A stretch of DNA of 64,000 nt from Chrysoperla carnea (Eukaryota; Arthropoda; Insecta; Neuroptera; Chrysopidae), in NCBI RefSeq assembly GCF_905475395.1, contig NC_058342.1, forward strand, positions 3,717,001-3,781,000. Direction: 5' to 3'. Below are positions 44,896 through 55,799 of this stretch, piece after piece; within the stretch, counting starts at the first letter, position 1; every line of letters starts with the position of its first letter. Below the pieces are notes generated by a model. The model was given only the letters and a program-made list of their open reading frames with translations. It was not told the DNA's origin and did not search any database. A program made the translations under genes and the position numbers.

Positions 44896-47800
44896 ATGGA
44901 CACCTACGAACGAAATGTTATGCAGACGCTAAACGTGGTACCTCAAGGTGGTAGCACTGATATGATGAAGAAAGTGGAGAGAGCGTTGAGGCTCATCAAG
45001 ACGGTGGAGGAAGCTGAGCGATGGATGATACTTAATAAGCAGAACATCCGCTTATTCAAAAAGATGTTGATGTTAAAGAAAGAAAATCCTCTGCGTCTTG
45101 AAGCTAATATTGGACTTTGTAAATCATACCAGCGGCAACTTCACCGACTGCGATTAGATTTAGTTAAACAAGGTGGTGGAGTCACCAAAAAACAAAATCG
45201 ACATCTAATCTGGGAGACAATTGAAACCCACCATCAGGGCAGGGTGAAGACTGGTATGATTACAAATTTGGATTATAAAGATCCAAATATATTTTTCAAC
45301 CGGGCATTTCCAATGTTTAGAAGACACGTTCGGCGTGAGCTAGTGAAGCATCCCCTCAAGGTAAGTAAAATTTAAGATTTATAATTTAAATAGTCTAATG
45401 AGATCTTGAATTTTCTTTCAGGTGTATATTATGTTCACGGGTAATTTTATTAAGCCCACCACCAAAGAGGAGGATTTGAAAACTTTTATAACGTCGGCCA
45501 AGGAAATGTATCTGACAACGGACATGCAGGAGTGGTACAATGATCATGTCAAAAACTATTTGCTGAAAAAATTGGAAGAATTCCAGGAACGCGATAGCGG
45601 TTGGGCTCTTGACATGATCATAAATATTCGAGTCCACATGAATAAGTACTCTCCGATCACAGCTGGAACATTTTGTGAACTACCACCAGTTATCAGAAAT
45701 AAATTGGCTGTGATTAATGTCCAGAATGATGACCAACATTGCTTTTTATGGTCGATAATGTCAGCACTGTACCCGGTTGAAAAGCATCCTCAACGCTTGA
45801 ATAAGTACCCGCACTATAAATATCATTTAAAATTTGATGGATTAAAGTTTCCCATGTCTCTGGATCAAATTAATAAATTTGAAAAGATGAACCCGCAGCT
45901 ATCGATTAACGTATACAGCTACAAAGATACGTTTCTACATGGTTTGGAAATTTTCCCTGTACGCGTTAGTTCGAACACTGCGGGGAAGAAAATTCATCTA
46001 TTGGCTGTGGAGAATGGGAACAGTCACCACTTTTGCTGGATAAAAAATTTAGCAAAGTTGAGTCGATCGGGTGTAACAAAACACGTAGGTAAAATTTATT
46101 TATGTGATCGATGTCTCAACTATTTTGCTACAGAAGTCAAACTCCAACAGCATTCAGTAAATTGTGGTGAAAAAGAAGCGGTGCGGGTACGAATGCCTGA
46201 AACTGATGACGAGCGGTTCGTTGAGTTCAAAGATTTCAACAGCAAGGAACGTGTTGAGTATATGGTGTACGCTGACTTTGAGGCACTATTGGTACCACAA
46301 CATCATGAAGACATGGAAATGGATCATGGGTCTTATACAAAAAATATTCAAAAACATGTACCCTACAGTGTAGGTTACTATGTTCATTGTACCCATGATC
46401 CCAACCAATCGTTTTATAAGGCATACCGTGGTGCTGATTGTGTCAAGTGGTTTGTTCATGAACTGGAACAAGTAGCGTACTCATTAGAGCAAAAAATAAA
46501 ACACGTTAAACCAATGTATCCGCTCACCGTCGAACAAGAACTGGATTTTATGTCAGCAGAGAAGTGTCACATTTGTGGTAAAGATTTCGTATCCAATTCC
46601 ATACGTGTTCGCGACCATTCACATCGCACAGGTAATGCAGGTTATTTATTATTTTTTAATTTCATCTAATTTTATATTAATCTATTTTAGGTATCTACCG
46701 TGGAGCAGCACACCAATTTTGTAATCTGCATTATCAAGATTCAAGGGTGATACCTGTTGTGATGCACAACTTAAGTGGATACGATTCGCATTTTATTATT
46801 GAAGCTCTGCTGACGGAAATCGACGGTCAAGTTGATGTGTTGCCCATCAACAAAGAAAAGTACATCAGTTTCACAAAGCACGTCTCGGACATTCAATTAA
46901 GATTCATTGATTCCTTCCGATTTCTCGCAGACAAGTTGGAAAATCTGGCCTCATATTTAGATAATGATAAAAAATCCATTTTACATAAAGAGGTAAATGA
47001 TAAAAAATAATTAATTTTTAATACAGGGTTGTAATTTGTTTTTTAATTTTTTATAGGTCAGTAATGATGAACAATTTCAATTGCTAACGAGAAAAGGTGT
47101 ATTTCCATATGAATACATGAGTAGCTGGGGACGTCTCCAAGAGACAAAATTACCACCAAAGGAGGCGTTCTACAGTGTGTTAACAGATGAACACATAACG
47201 GATGAGGATTATAACCATGCGATACAGGTATGGAACACATTCAATTTACATACACTAGGTGATTATTCAGACCTGTATATGAAAACTGATGTGTTACTAC
47301 TTGCGGATATTTTTGAAAATTTCCGTAACACTTGTATTCATAGCTATAATCTCGATCCTAGTCACTATTACACACTTCCTGGCTATACGTGGAGCGCCAT
47401 GTTGAAATACACCAATATCAAATTGGAATTGTTCACGGATATTGATGACTTGTTGTTTATCGAGAAAGGAATCAGAGGCGGTGTAAGTCAATGTTCTAAT
47501 CGCTATGCTAAGGCAAACAATAAGTACATGGAAGAGGGGTATGATAAAACTCAAGAAGATGTCTACCTTATGTATTATGATGTGGTGAACCTATATGGTG
47601 CAGCAATGTGTGGATACCTACCAACAGGAAATTTTAAGTGGGTCGACACACCAAACATCGAGGATGTTGCAGATGATTCACCAGTCGGGTACATTTTAGA
47701 AGTAGACCTTGAAATACCCCAACATCTACATGATAACTTTAGCGATTTACCACCATGTCCGGAGACAACGAAACCACCTGGATCAAAACAAAAATATCTT

Positions 47801-48784
47801 CTGTCAACCCTTTACAATAAGACCAACTATGTCGTGCACTACAGGAATTTAAAACTGTATACACAACTCGGTGTTAAGGTAACAAAATACCACCGTGTGT
47901 TACAATTCGATCAATCTGCATGGTTGAAACCATATATTGATTTCAATACCGAGATGCGCAAGAACGCCTCAAATGAGTTTGAAAAAGCATTATTCAAACT
48001 CATGATTAATGCCATCTTCGGTAAAACCATGGAGAATGTGAGGAAACATCGGGTTGTGTACATACGAAAAAATTGGGATGGAAAACATGGTGTGAAGAAA
48101 TTAATTGCCAATCCCAATTTTCACAGTATGATGGTGCTCGACAATGACGTCAGTATTGTTGAAATGAAAAAATCACAGATACGTTTCAACAAACCCATCT
48201 ACATAGGCTTCACAATTTTAGACATATCGAAAACGTTTGTGTATGACTTCCACTACAACTACATGTACCAACGGTACAACCCCACAAATGTCAGGTTATT
48301 ATACACAGACACCGATAGTCTAATTTATAGCGTGAAAAATACTGACGTCTATGAGGTCATGAAACAGGATATTAATCGTTTTGATACGGCTGACTATGCA
48401 CCCGACAACATCTATGGTATGCCACTACGTAATAAGAAAGTCAAGGGTTTAATGTCCGATGAAAATAATGGTGATGTTATGCTAGAATTTGTCGGATTAC
48501 GTAGCAAAATGTATGCTATTCGGGTGCAAAATAAAAAAGAGACTAAACGATCCAAGGGTCTCAAGAAGTCAGCTATCCGAAAACTTACTTTTGAGGACTA
48601 TAAGCGGTGTTTGCTTGAGAACCGTAACTTTTACCATGTTCAGCAAAGCATCCAATCCAAGCGACACCGCTTACATACCATCAAACAGCAGAAAGTGGGC
48701 TTATCACCATTTGACCAAAAACGATACATTACTCACAATTCATGTGAAACAAAACCATGGGGCCACTATAGCATTATTTGTTGA
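44896..48784 (+). CDS. PolB: Protein-primed DNA polymerase B of Polinton B, four exons, 1234 aa
   Basis: Exons 44896-45360, 45422-46631, 46691-46992 and 47057-48784; introns of 61, 59 and 64 bases, all GT-AG, give one frame of 1234 codons. Residues 1-155 form a basic helical N-terminus. Exon 2 carries a [16 protein letters not shown] block typical of Maverick polymerases, a C2H2-like finger ([21 protein letters not shown]) and YADFEALL (3'-5' exonuclease motif I, near residue 439). The exon 2/3 junction encodes a CHICGKDF...RDHSHRTG zinc/HNH-like motif. Exon 4 holds polymerase motif [12 protein letters not shown] (Asp near 834), motif [15 protein letters not shown] (near 974) and motif [13 protein letters not shown] (near 1075). 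All catalytic residues are present, so the enzyme may be active. It would replicate the element from its terminal repeats. A further intron at the very 3' end cannot be excluded. Confidence 0.92.
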
Positions 48785-49023
48785 GTGTAAGTATTTTATA
48801 TTTTTTGTTTTTAATATTTAGCTAATTTTTGCTGTTGTTTCAGAAATGTGTCCTGCTGTTGTGATGATCCTCAAAGTGGTTCGGTATTGTGATAGGTGTA
48901 CAAACAATTGATAGAGTAGTGCGCATGAACAATTGATAGAGTAGTGGTGGGGGTGTAAAAAAAAACTGATAGTTAGGTAGAATTATTGTAGAAAACAATT
49001 TAGTGTTAGTTTAAACATACAAA
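48785..49023. promoter_or_regulatory. PolB 3' end and promoter region of the 142-aa gene (B)
   Basis: Contains a possible 3' intron (GTAAGTATTT...TTTCAG), then GTAGTGGTGGGGGTGTAAAAA, a version of the family G-box without a perfect TATA, about 70 bases before the ATG. Confidence 0.5.
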
Positions 49024-49452
49024 ATGCAAGACTTTGGTAATCATAATAGTGATAACAACTGTATTGTTAATATGATTAAAGATAATTGTAGTTTAAGTAC
49101 TTTAAACAATGTGTTAACAAAGTATTTTAAAACATTGGTTAATATGGCAATTAAATGTGGTCGACCGGAAACTTTAAACTACCTTATTGATAAGGTAGAA
49201 CAAATGGACTTAGAAGTGAAATTTTCCCCATCATCAGACGATGAAGACAAACAAATTTGGAACTGGATTTTAAAAAATATCCACTCTGGACAAAAAGATG
49301 GAATTGTAGGACTATCCATTTTTGAACAATCTTACTACAGTGTATTTACATCAGACGAGTTATCCGACTATGTTCAAGTGAAAGAAATAATTGAAAATTA
49401 TCTTATGAAGAAAGATGATGATGATGATGACAATGGACACTTTTCAGAATAA
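49024..49452 (+). CDS. 142-aa acidic Polinton protein of unknown function (B)
   Basis: Same protein as D 20586-21026 (MQDFGNHNSDN start, GRPETLNYLIDK middle, IWNWIL, YYSVFTSDELSDYVQV) with a shorter Asp tail. It follows PolB by 240 bases in the same direction. The constant position suggests a replication-related job, but this is only context. After it, a block of about 100 bp is duplicated (49453-49620), and AT-rich sequence runs to the integrase tail. Confidence 0.7.
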   Translation: MQDFGNHNSDNNCIVNMIKDNCSLSTLNNVLTKYFKTLVNMAIKCGRPETLNYLIDKVEQMDLEVKFSPSSDDEDKQIWNWILKNIHSGQKDGIVGLSIFEQSYYSVFTSDELSDYVQVKEIIENYLMKKDDDDDDNGHFSE

Positions 49453-49733
49453 TAATTATAATGTATTTTCGATAATTTATAAATATATATTTTTTAAATA
49501 TTATTATAATACAACTCTGTTTTTATACTTTTCAGAATAATAATTATAATGTATTTTCGATAATTTATAAATATATATTTTTTAAATATTATTATAATAA
49601 AACTCTGTTTTTATATGTTAGAGATAAAATTTTACAATAAAAATAATATTTTTACAATGTGATATTTTTTATTTTTTTTTATAAATCACAAGTATGTTCA
49701 CAAAAGCGGTCCACTATGACAAATTTTTGTTTG

Positions 49734-49918
49734 TTACAAGTATGTTCGCAAAAACGTTCCACTATAAAAGGAGACTTTTTTGTCAATATATGAATTGTGT
49801 AAAGAGTCGTACCCTAACCGGACTTTAACTTTGGATCCACGTTTAGCTAAGACCTTTTCCATTAAATAAATGTTCGGATCGTGAACTTTTTGTAATTCTT
49901 CGGCATAGAAACCACCCA
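49734..49918 (-). pseudogene. Integrase tail, inner type (B)
   Basis: GGFYAEELQKV and the chromodomain KVRLGYDSLHNSYIDKK (one Trp codon deleted). The upstream side joins abruptly to a unique block and then the arrays. Core absent. Confidence 0.7.
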
Positions 49919-49979
49919 TTACTTGAGGAAAACAAATATAATTAAATAACAAGTTTATAATAACTTTATCAAAAATTAA

Positions 49980-50735
49980 AAAGCCGGAGTAAAATCGGCG
50001 AAAGTCGGAGCAAAATCGACGAAAACTGGAGTAAAACCGGAGTAAAATCGGCGAAAGTCGGAGTAAAACCGGTGTAAAATCGGCGAAAGTCGGAGCAAAA
50101 TCGGTGAAAACTGGAGTAAAACCGGAGTAAAATCGGCGAAAGTCGGAGCAAAATCGGTGAAAACCGGAGTAAAACCAGAGTAAAATCGGTGAAAGCCGGA
50201 GTAAAATCGGCGAAAGTCGGAGCAAAATCGGTGAAAACCAGAGTAAAACCGGAGTAAAATCGGCGAAAGTCGGAGTAAAATCGGTGAAAACCTGTTTAAT
50301 ACTGATCTGTATCTGTTTAATACTGGTCTGTAGCTGTTTAATACTGTTTTTGACCTGTTTAATACTGGTCTGTATCTGTTTAATACTGGTTTTGACCTGT
50401 TTAATACTGGTTTGAACCTGTTTAATACTGGTTTTAACCTGTTTAATACTGGTCTGTATCTGTTTAATACTGGTCTGTATCTGTTTAATACTGGTCTGTA
50501 TCTGTTTAATACTGGTTTTGACCTGTTTAATACTGGTCTGTATCTGTTTAATACTGGTTTTAACCTGTTTAATACTGGTTTTAACCTGTTTAATACTGGT
50601 CTGTATCTGTTTAATACTGGTTTTAACCTGTTTAATACTGGTCTGTATCTGTTTAATACTGGTTTTGACCTGTTTAATACTGGTCTGTATCTGTTTAATA
50701 CTGGTTTTGACCTGTTTAATACTGGTCTGTTTAGA
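49980..50735. repeat. Tandem arrays of B (21/32-bp then 21-bp)
   Basis: 49980-50291 is the CCGATTTTACTCCG type, 50292-50735 the 21-bp type. The long open frames across them on both strands are artefacts. Confidence 0.95.
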
Positions 50736-51044
50736 AAGAGGTTTTCAAATCTTACAAGCATCATCAATCAACCCATATAATATGCTCTTTACATGGAATA
50801 TAATAAATCAACTTGTACTATAGATTAGATAAAAAATTTTATTTAAAAAATTATAATTTTATATTAAAACAAAATACATAATCATCTAATTTTTAAATAT
50901 TATTTATACTTAAAGTGTCAAATTACAATATTTTTCAAGGTTAGAATACATAGATGTCCACAAATCGTAATATTAAAACTGTGATTGCAAAATAATATTG
51001 AATGTCACATCAGTTAAAATATTTAATTATTTCCTATGATGGCT

Positions 51045-51296
51045 TTAAGTTATCAAAGCTTGCAGTTTATACTTTTTATATACCGTACAGTGTGTAACAC
51101 TATTTTTGGATACATCATGGTTGATAATTCCTGTTTCATATTTATATGATCTTTTAGGTAGGGTGTCACACATAAAAACACTACAAAAATACGGAATTTT
51201 AAATTGTTTAGCATACGCACGTAGCTCCGTATCGTAAAGTGCTCTACGTGGTAGCGTTTCAATTAGTTTTTTGCTAAATATAATCCCATGCCTTTG
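51045..51296 (-). pseudogene. Adenain-like maturation protease fragment (B)
   Basis: Read in a frame that overlaps the 3' end of the PLA2 gene: FSKKLIETLPRRALYDTELR, AYAKQFKIPYF, VFMCDTLPKR, GIINHDVSKNSVTHC, stop at 51045. This is the same N-terminal half as in D. The catalytic His region reads T-H-C, and the Gln and Cys parts are missing. Its overlap with the PLA2 gene suggests coupled expression of two virion proteins in the ancestor. Confidence 0.65.
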
Positions 51297-52028
51297 TTGT
51301 ACGGTCTTAAATACAAGCCTTTACCCATTGCTATAGCTTCCATTGTTTTGTTGTGTCTTTGACTCTCATTAAGTTGATCACGAGCACTTTTATAATTTGT
51401 AACGGCTTTAGCAATACCCGACGCTCCACCAGCCAAAGCGCCTAAAGCAGAGAGTCCTGCGAATATTGGAATTAATGGAAGTACACCACCAGACTTTGGA
51501 ACTGGTATTACACGTGTGGGTGCTTTAATACGTTGACCTCGCACGGCTGCTTTTGCTATTTTTACAGCTGCTTTTAAGTCTGTTGGTTGTGATTTTTTCA
51601 ATGCATTTCGTGCCTTTCGCACTGATGCTGTAAAGTTTATAGTTTTCTTTGTCTTTTTCGTCTTTTTCTTTTTTAATCCCATACCAAGGGAAGTTTTTGT
51701 ATTCATGGCGCCTGTAACGAATAAAGCGGATGCTTTTTCACCAATTGTTGAATCAGATGCTTTGACACGTTTGCAAGCGGCTTCAGCTAATTGTTTATCT
51801 GCTAGATGACGCTCCTTTAAGTCTTTACTTTTTGAATATGCTATATCATGTACCATACAAGCCTGATCCAATGCGTTTTTTTGGTTTATCACCACGCGCT
51901 AATCGTTCTGCTAGCTTAGTTCCAGGTCCACAATATTGATAAGTTGGTATGTGTAACTCAAACGGTAATTTATTTATAAGTGTGTTAACAATACCTCTTC
52001 CTTTGTGTTGTTGCTTCTGATGTGACAT
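51263..52028 (-). pseudogene. PLA2-domain minor capsid protein, one frameshift (B)
   Basis: The first part starts at MSHQKQQHKGRG (ATG near 52026) and has TYQYCGPGTKLAERLARGDK. The second part, in another frame, has DQACMVHDIAYSKSKD (the H-D-x-x-Y catalytic motif of parvovirus-type phospholipase A2). A lysine-rich stretch KKKKTKKTKK and a hydrophobic Gly/Ala segment follow (PLIPIFAGLSALGALAGGAS), ending GLYLAKN at 51263. Such proteins occur in Polintons and adintoviruses and are thought to help membrane passage during entry. The parts are separated by a run of seven A where six would keep the frame. That is either a real mutation or a homopolymer sequencing error. Confidence 0.8.
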
Positions 52029-52080
52029 ACTACTAAATGATTTAAACAATTAAGTTCACATATATTTAAATGTTTATAAA

Positions 52081-52804
52081 ATGGGTTGTATTGAAATTTT
52101 AGTCTTAGTTACATTAAAAATGCGTTTTCATAAACAACAACCCGCTCTGAGTGTTGAAAATTTAATACCAGAAAATACAGACACACAAACATATCATGGT
52201 CCTCTATTTTCAGATTCACTACGAACAATAATATGTGGCCCTAGTGGTTGTGGTAAAACCAATGTTATGTTGAATTTAATTTATGATGAAAACGGTTTAC
52301 GCTTTGAAAACATTTATGTGTACAGTAAATCTGTTTACCAACCGAAATATCAATTACTAGAAGAGACTTTAAAATTAGTGGAAGGGGTTGGCTATTTTTC
52401 CACTTAGTGATACTAGTGAAATTCCTAGTCTGAATGAAGCTCGAGAAAAAAGTCTTTTCATTTTTGATGATGTGAGCTGTCATTCACAACAGAGAAGTAG
52501 AGAATACTTTAGTATGGATCGTCATCGAAAAATTGATTGTTTCTACCTATGTCAGAGCTACGCACGTGTTCTAAAGCATAACATAAGGGGCAATGTTAAT
52601 TGCTTGGTGCTATTCAAAACGGATGAAATGAATCTAAAACACATATTCTACAATCATGTTGGCTCTGATATGAATTTTCAAAAATTTCATGATTTATATC
52701 GACATTGTTGGAGTTCACCAAATGGATTTGTTGTAATAATGAAAAATTTCTCTATGAATGCAGGTCGTTATAGGAATGGATTTGATGAATTTATTGAACT
52801 GTAG
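52081..52804 (+). pseudogene. Packaging ATPase (A32/FtsK-HerA type), one frameshift (B)
   Basis: Divergent from the PLA2 gene with about 50 bases between them. Walker A GPSGCGKT is followed by NIYVYSKSVYQPKYQ; after VEGVGYF the frame shifts by one base, then Walker B SLFIFDDVSC, SREYFSMDRHRKIDCFYLCQ, NLKHIFYNHVGSDM and GRYRNGFDEFIEL. This is the Polinton DNA-packaging ATPase. The start is either ATG 52081 or, more likely, 52120 (MRFHKQQPALS). The shift lies in T5 (near 52392) where the C copy has T4. The same T5 in D means it is inherited, or a +1 recoding site. All catalytic motifs are present. Confidence 0.85.
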
Positions 52805-52929
52805 TGTCACCAATACTTTGTGTGTTTTTTCAGATTCATAATAATAATTTTTTTCTGTAAATTTTTTTTTAAAATGTAAATTTTAATCATTAATAAATAA
52901 AAAAAAATATTTATAAGATTTTTATTAAA

Positions 52930-53690
52930 TAAAACCTTTATTCTAATCTCATAACACGTGTAAAATTATTTTAAGATCTAATGCGATTCAAACAAGTTTA
53001 AACATGTTCAAACAAGTTTCAACATGTATTTTTATTCAAACAAGTTTGAACTTGTAACAGGATGATGATATCATATTTTTCAAGGTCAAATCTATTTCAA
53101 CATATTTTTGAAAATAGCTGACACATGTAAAATTATTTTAAGATCAAAGTCCATTCAAACAAGTTTGAACATGTATTTTTATTATGTAAATTTCAAGTGT
53201 CATATTACATTGCTTAATCATAAAAAATATTAATATCCGGTCACGTGTTTTGATACATGTAAAATTATTTCAAACAAGTTTGAACTTGTTACAAGATGAT
53301 GATATCATATTTTTCAAGGTCAAATCTATTTCAACATATTCTTGAAAATTGCTGACTCATAATATTCTTTTCTTGGAATTCAGATTTGCAAATTATTACC
53401 TAACACGTTCAAGTGTCATATTACATTGCTTAATCATAAAAAAATATTAGCATCCGGTCACGTGTAAAATTATTTTAAGTCGATTAAAACAAGTTTGAAC
53501 TTGTAACAGGATGATGATATCATATTTTTCAAGGTTAGATGTTATCTATTTCAACATAAAAAAAAAATAAACATCCGGTCACGTGTCTTGAATTTTATCA
53601 TGTATATTTAAAGTGTCAAATTACAATATTTTTCAAGGTTAGATGTTATCTATTTCAACATATTCTTGAGAATTCTCTTTCTCCTGTCCC
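52930..53690. repeat. Iterons, B internal
   Basis: Three to four family iterons, followed to 53870 by the ACTACTCCGATTTTATAAG-type duplicated block. Confidence 0.8.
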
Positions 53691-53870
53691 GTTAGATTTG
53701 GATATGAACCAGATATGAACTGAGAAATCAGAGTATTAAAGCAGATATAAAAACAATTTTATTAAAAAAATTGAAAAAATCAGAGTATTAAAGCAGTTAT
53801 CAAATCAATTTTGTTAAAAAACTTATAAAATCGGAGTAGTTTTTAACAAAAACTTATAAAATCGGAGTAG

Positions 53871-54116
53871 TTACCAGAAATATTCACCATTCACGAGGTG
53901 AAACTTACAAACCCAAGAACATATTTATTGAAGGATTACAACAACGAAGATATAAAGGGTGGTTTCTATGTTGAAGAATTACAAAAAGTTCACGATCCAA
54001 ACATTTATTTAGTGGAAAAGGTCTTAGCTAAACATGGATCTAACGTTAAAGTCAGGTGGTTAGGGTTCGACTCTTTACATGATTCATATATTGATAAAAA
54101 AAGTCTCCTTTTATAG
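53871..54116 (+). pseudogene. Integrase tail with chromodomain, outer type (B)
   Basis: LPEIFTIHEV through SYIDKKSLLL, preceded by a stop; core absent. One change (FYVEELQ). Confidence 0.75.
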
Positions 54117-54523
54117 TGGAAAGTTTTTGTGAACATACTTGTAACAAAAAAATTTTGTCATAGTGGACCGCTTTTGTGAACATATTTGTGTTTTAAAAAA
54201 GGAAATGTATTTTTTAATATGAATATATATTAGACTAGGTTCATGAAATTTTATTGAAGCAATTTTTAACTAACACAAAACAATATAAAAATATTGTTGT
54301 AATACAAATGTTTTTTGATTCATGTTTATTACTCAAAATTACTTGATGGTGCGAATATAATTATCACAAACAAGGTGTATTTATAACCTGAAAATAAGGT
54401 GGTGAGGTCATTTCATAGATAAAACAAAACAATGATTAATTAAATTATAGGTGTTTTTTATTGTAAATACAAACACATTTTAAAAAAAACTTATCATAGA
54501 CAATTATATTCATGTTTTTATTT

Positions 54524-55196
54524 CTATATACAATCATGATCATCACTATTTCTTCCACAATCACATCTGTCTATTTCATTACAATTTGTAACACATATCC
54601 ATGGCTCGAACCATTTCGGTATATTTCCACCATCCATTTGTTGGTATAGCATTCTACAGAGAATTTCAGGATCTATTTGTTGATACCATAAAAACATTCT
54701 CTCATCATGTCTAGCACTATCACCAATCCATTGTTTTCGACGGATATCGTATGTACCCCAATTTTTTCTCAAGTTACTTCCATGGATAAGATCATCACAA
54801 CATTCATTTAGTAATATTTCAAACTGATTGAAATCTCTTTTAAAGTAGTTGAACTTTTTCGCATAATTTACAAATAAGATTGCATCCAAACAATTTCTTA
54901 CTATAAATGCAGCAATATGAAAGCAATCATCAACTTCTAAATAAGAATACCGTAATGTGTCGATTAACTTTGTAGGTATACTCCAACGACATGCCTCCAT
55001 AAGTTGATAAAATTCCATCTATAAAAATATTTGGCTACAATTTTCTAAACAGATCTTATCAAACAATACTCACATTAAAATATTCTGGGTAAATCATCTC
55101 CGAATTTTGAAACAGATCAATATGATTTTGTAGCGACATTGTACCCCATAATTGTAATGAATTAAAATAAACACCATTTTTTACAAAAATATCCAT
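54524..55196 (-). CDS. 205-aa two-exon protein (B)
   Basis: Exon 1 55196-55074, intron 55073-55019, exon 2 55018-54524. Small changes (DDLIHGS, WYQQIDPEIL, WICVTNC); frame and Cys cluster kept. Confidence 0.7.
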
Positions 55197-55324
55197 AATT
55201 TATTTAGTATTATTTTTTTTTTTTTAAATATCAAAAACATAAACTTTACAATTTTTTTATAACAATAACAATAATATATATATATATATCTTGCAGTAAT
55301 AAAATTCAATATAGGAATGATTTG

Positions 55325-55687
55325 TTAAAAAAAATTTTGATGTTCTTGAACATAGTCATCATCACTATCACCATCGTCTTCGAATAGGCGCAGTCTCAGT
55401 TGGTGACTTCTTCCAATTTTCTCCTCCACCCTCAAATACCCCGGTTTTGTGTTAAATAATTTAATCATGTTGTCCGTCAACACTGCAAACCTAGATGGTA
55501 GAAAAACCCCCTCGTTTTCTGTACCATCTAGGCTTATATCCAGTAAAACTTTTATTGATGGCCCATGTATCGTTAGAATCCGCTCCATTTTTAGTATTTT
55601 TAATTTTTTTTTCAGTGGCAAGTCGTCCATTTTTATGCATGGTCGCACTAAACAACTATCTAATAATTTTAATTCTGCTCTATTCAT
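55325..55687 (-). CDS. 120-aa Polinton protein (B)
   Basis: As in D, with a short tail (DDGDSDDDYV) and one extra terminal Phe. Inverted TATA and TCAGT follow at about 55720-55755. Confidence 0.7.
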   Translation of the reverse strand: MNRAELKLLDSCLVRPCIKMDDLPLKKKLKILKMERILTIHGPSIKVLLDISLDGTENEGVFLPSRFAVLTDNMIKLFNTKPGYLRVEEKIGRSHQLRLRLFEDDGDSDDDYVQEHQNFF

Positions 55688-55799
55688 TTTGATTAATATT
55701 ATGAATATTTAATGAAAACTGATATTACCGTAATGTCGAGCGCCTTTTTTATATGATTACCACCACTCCAAAAATCCCCCCACCAACAGAAATTATTAT

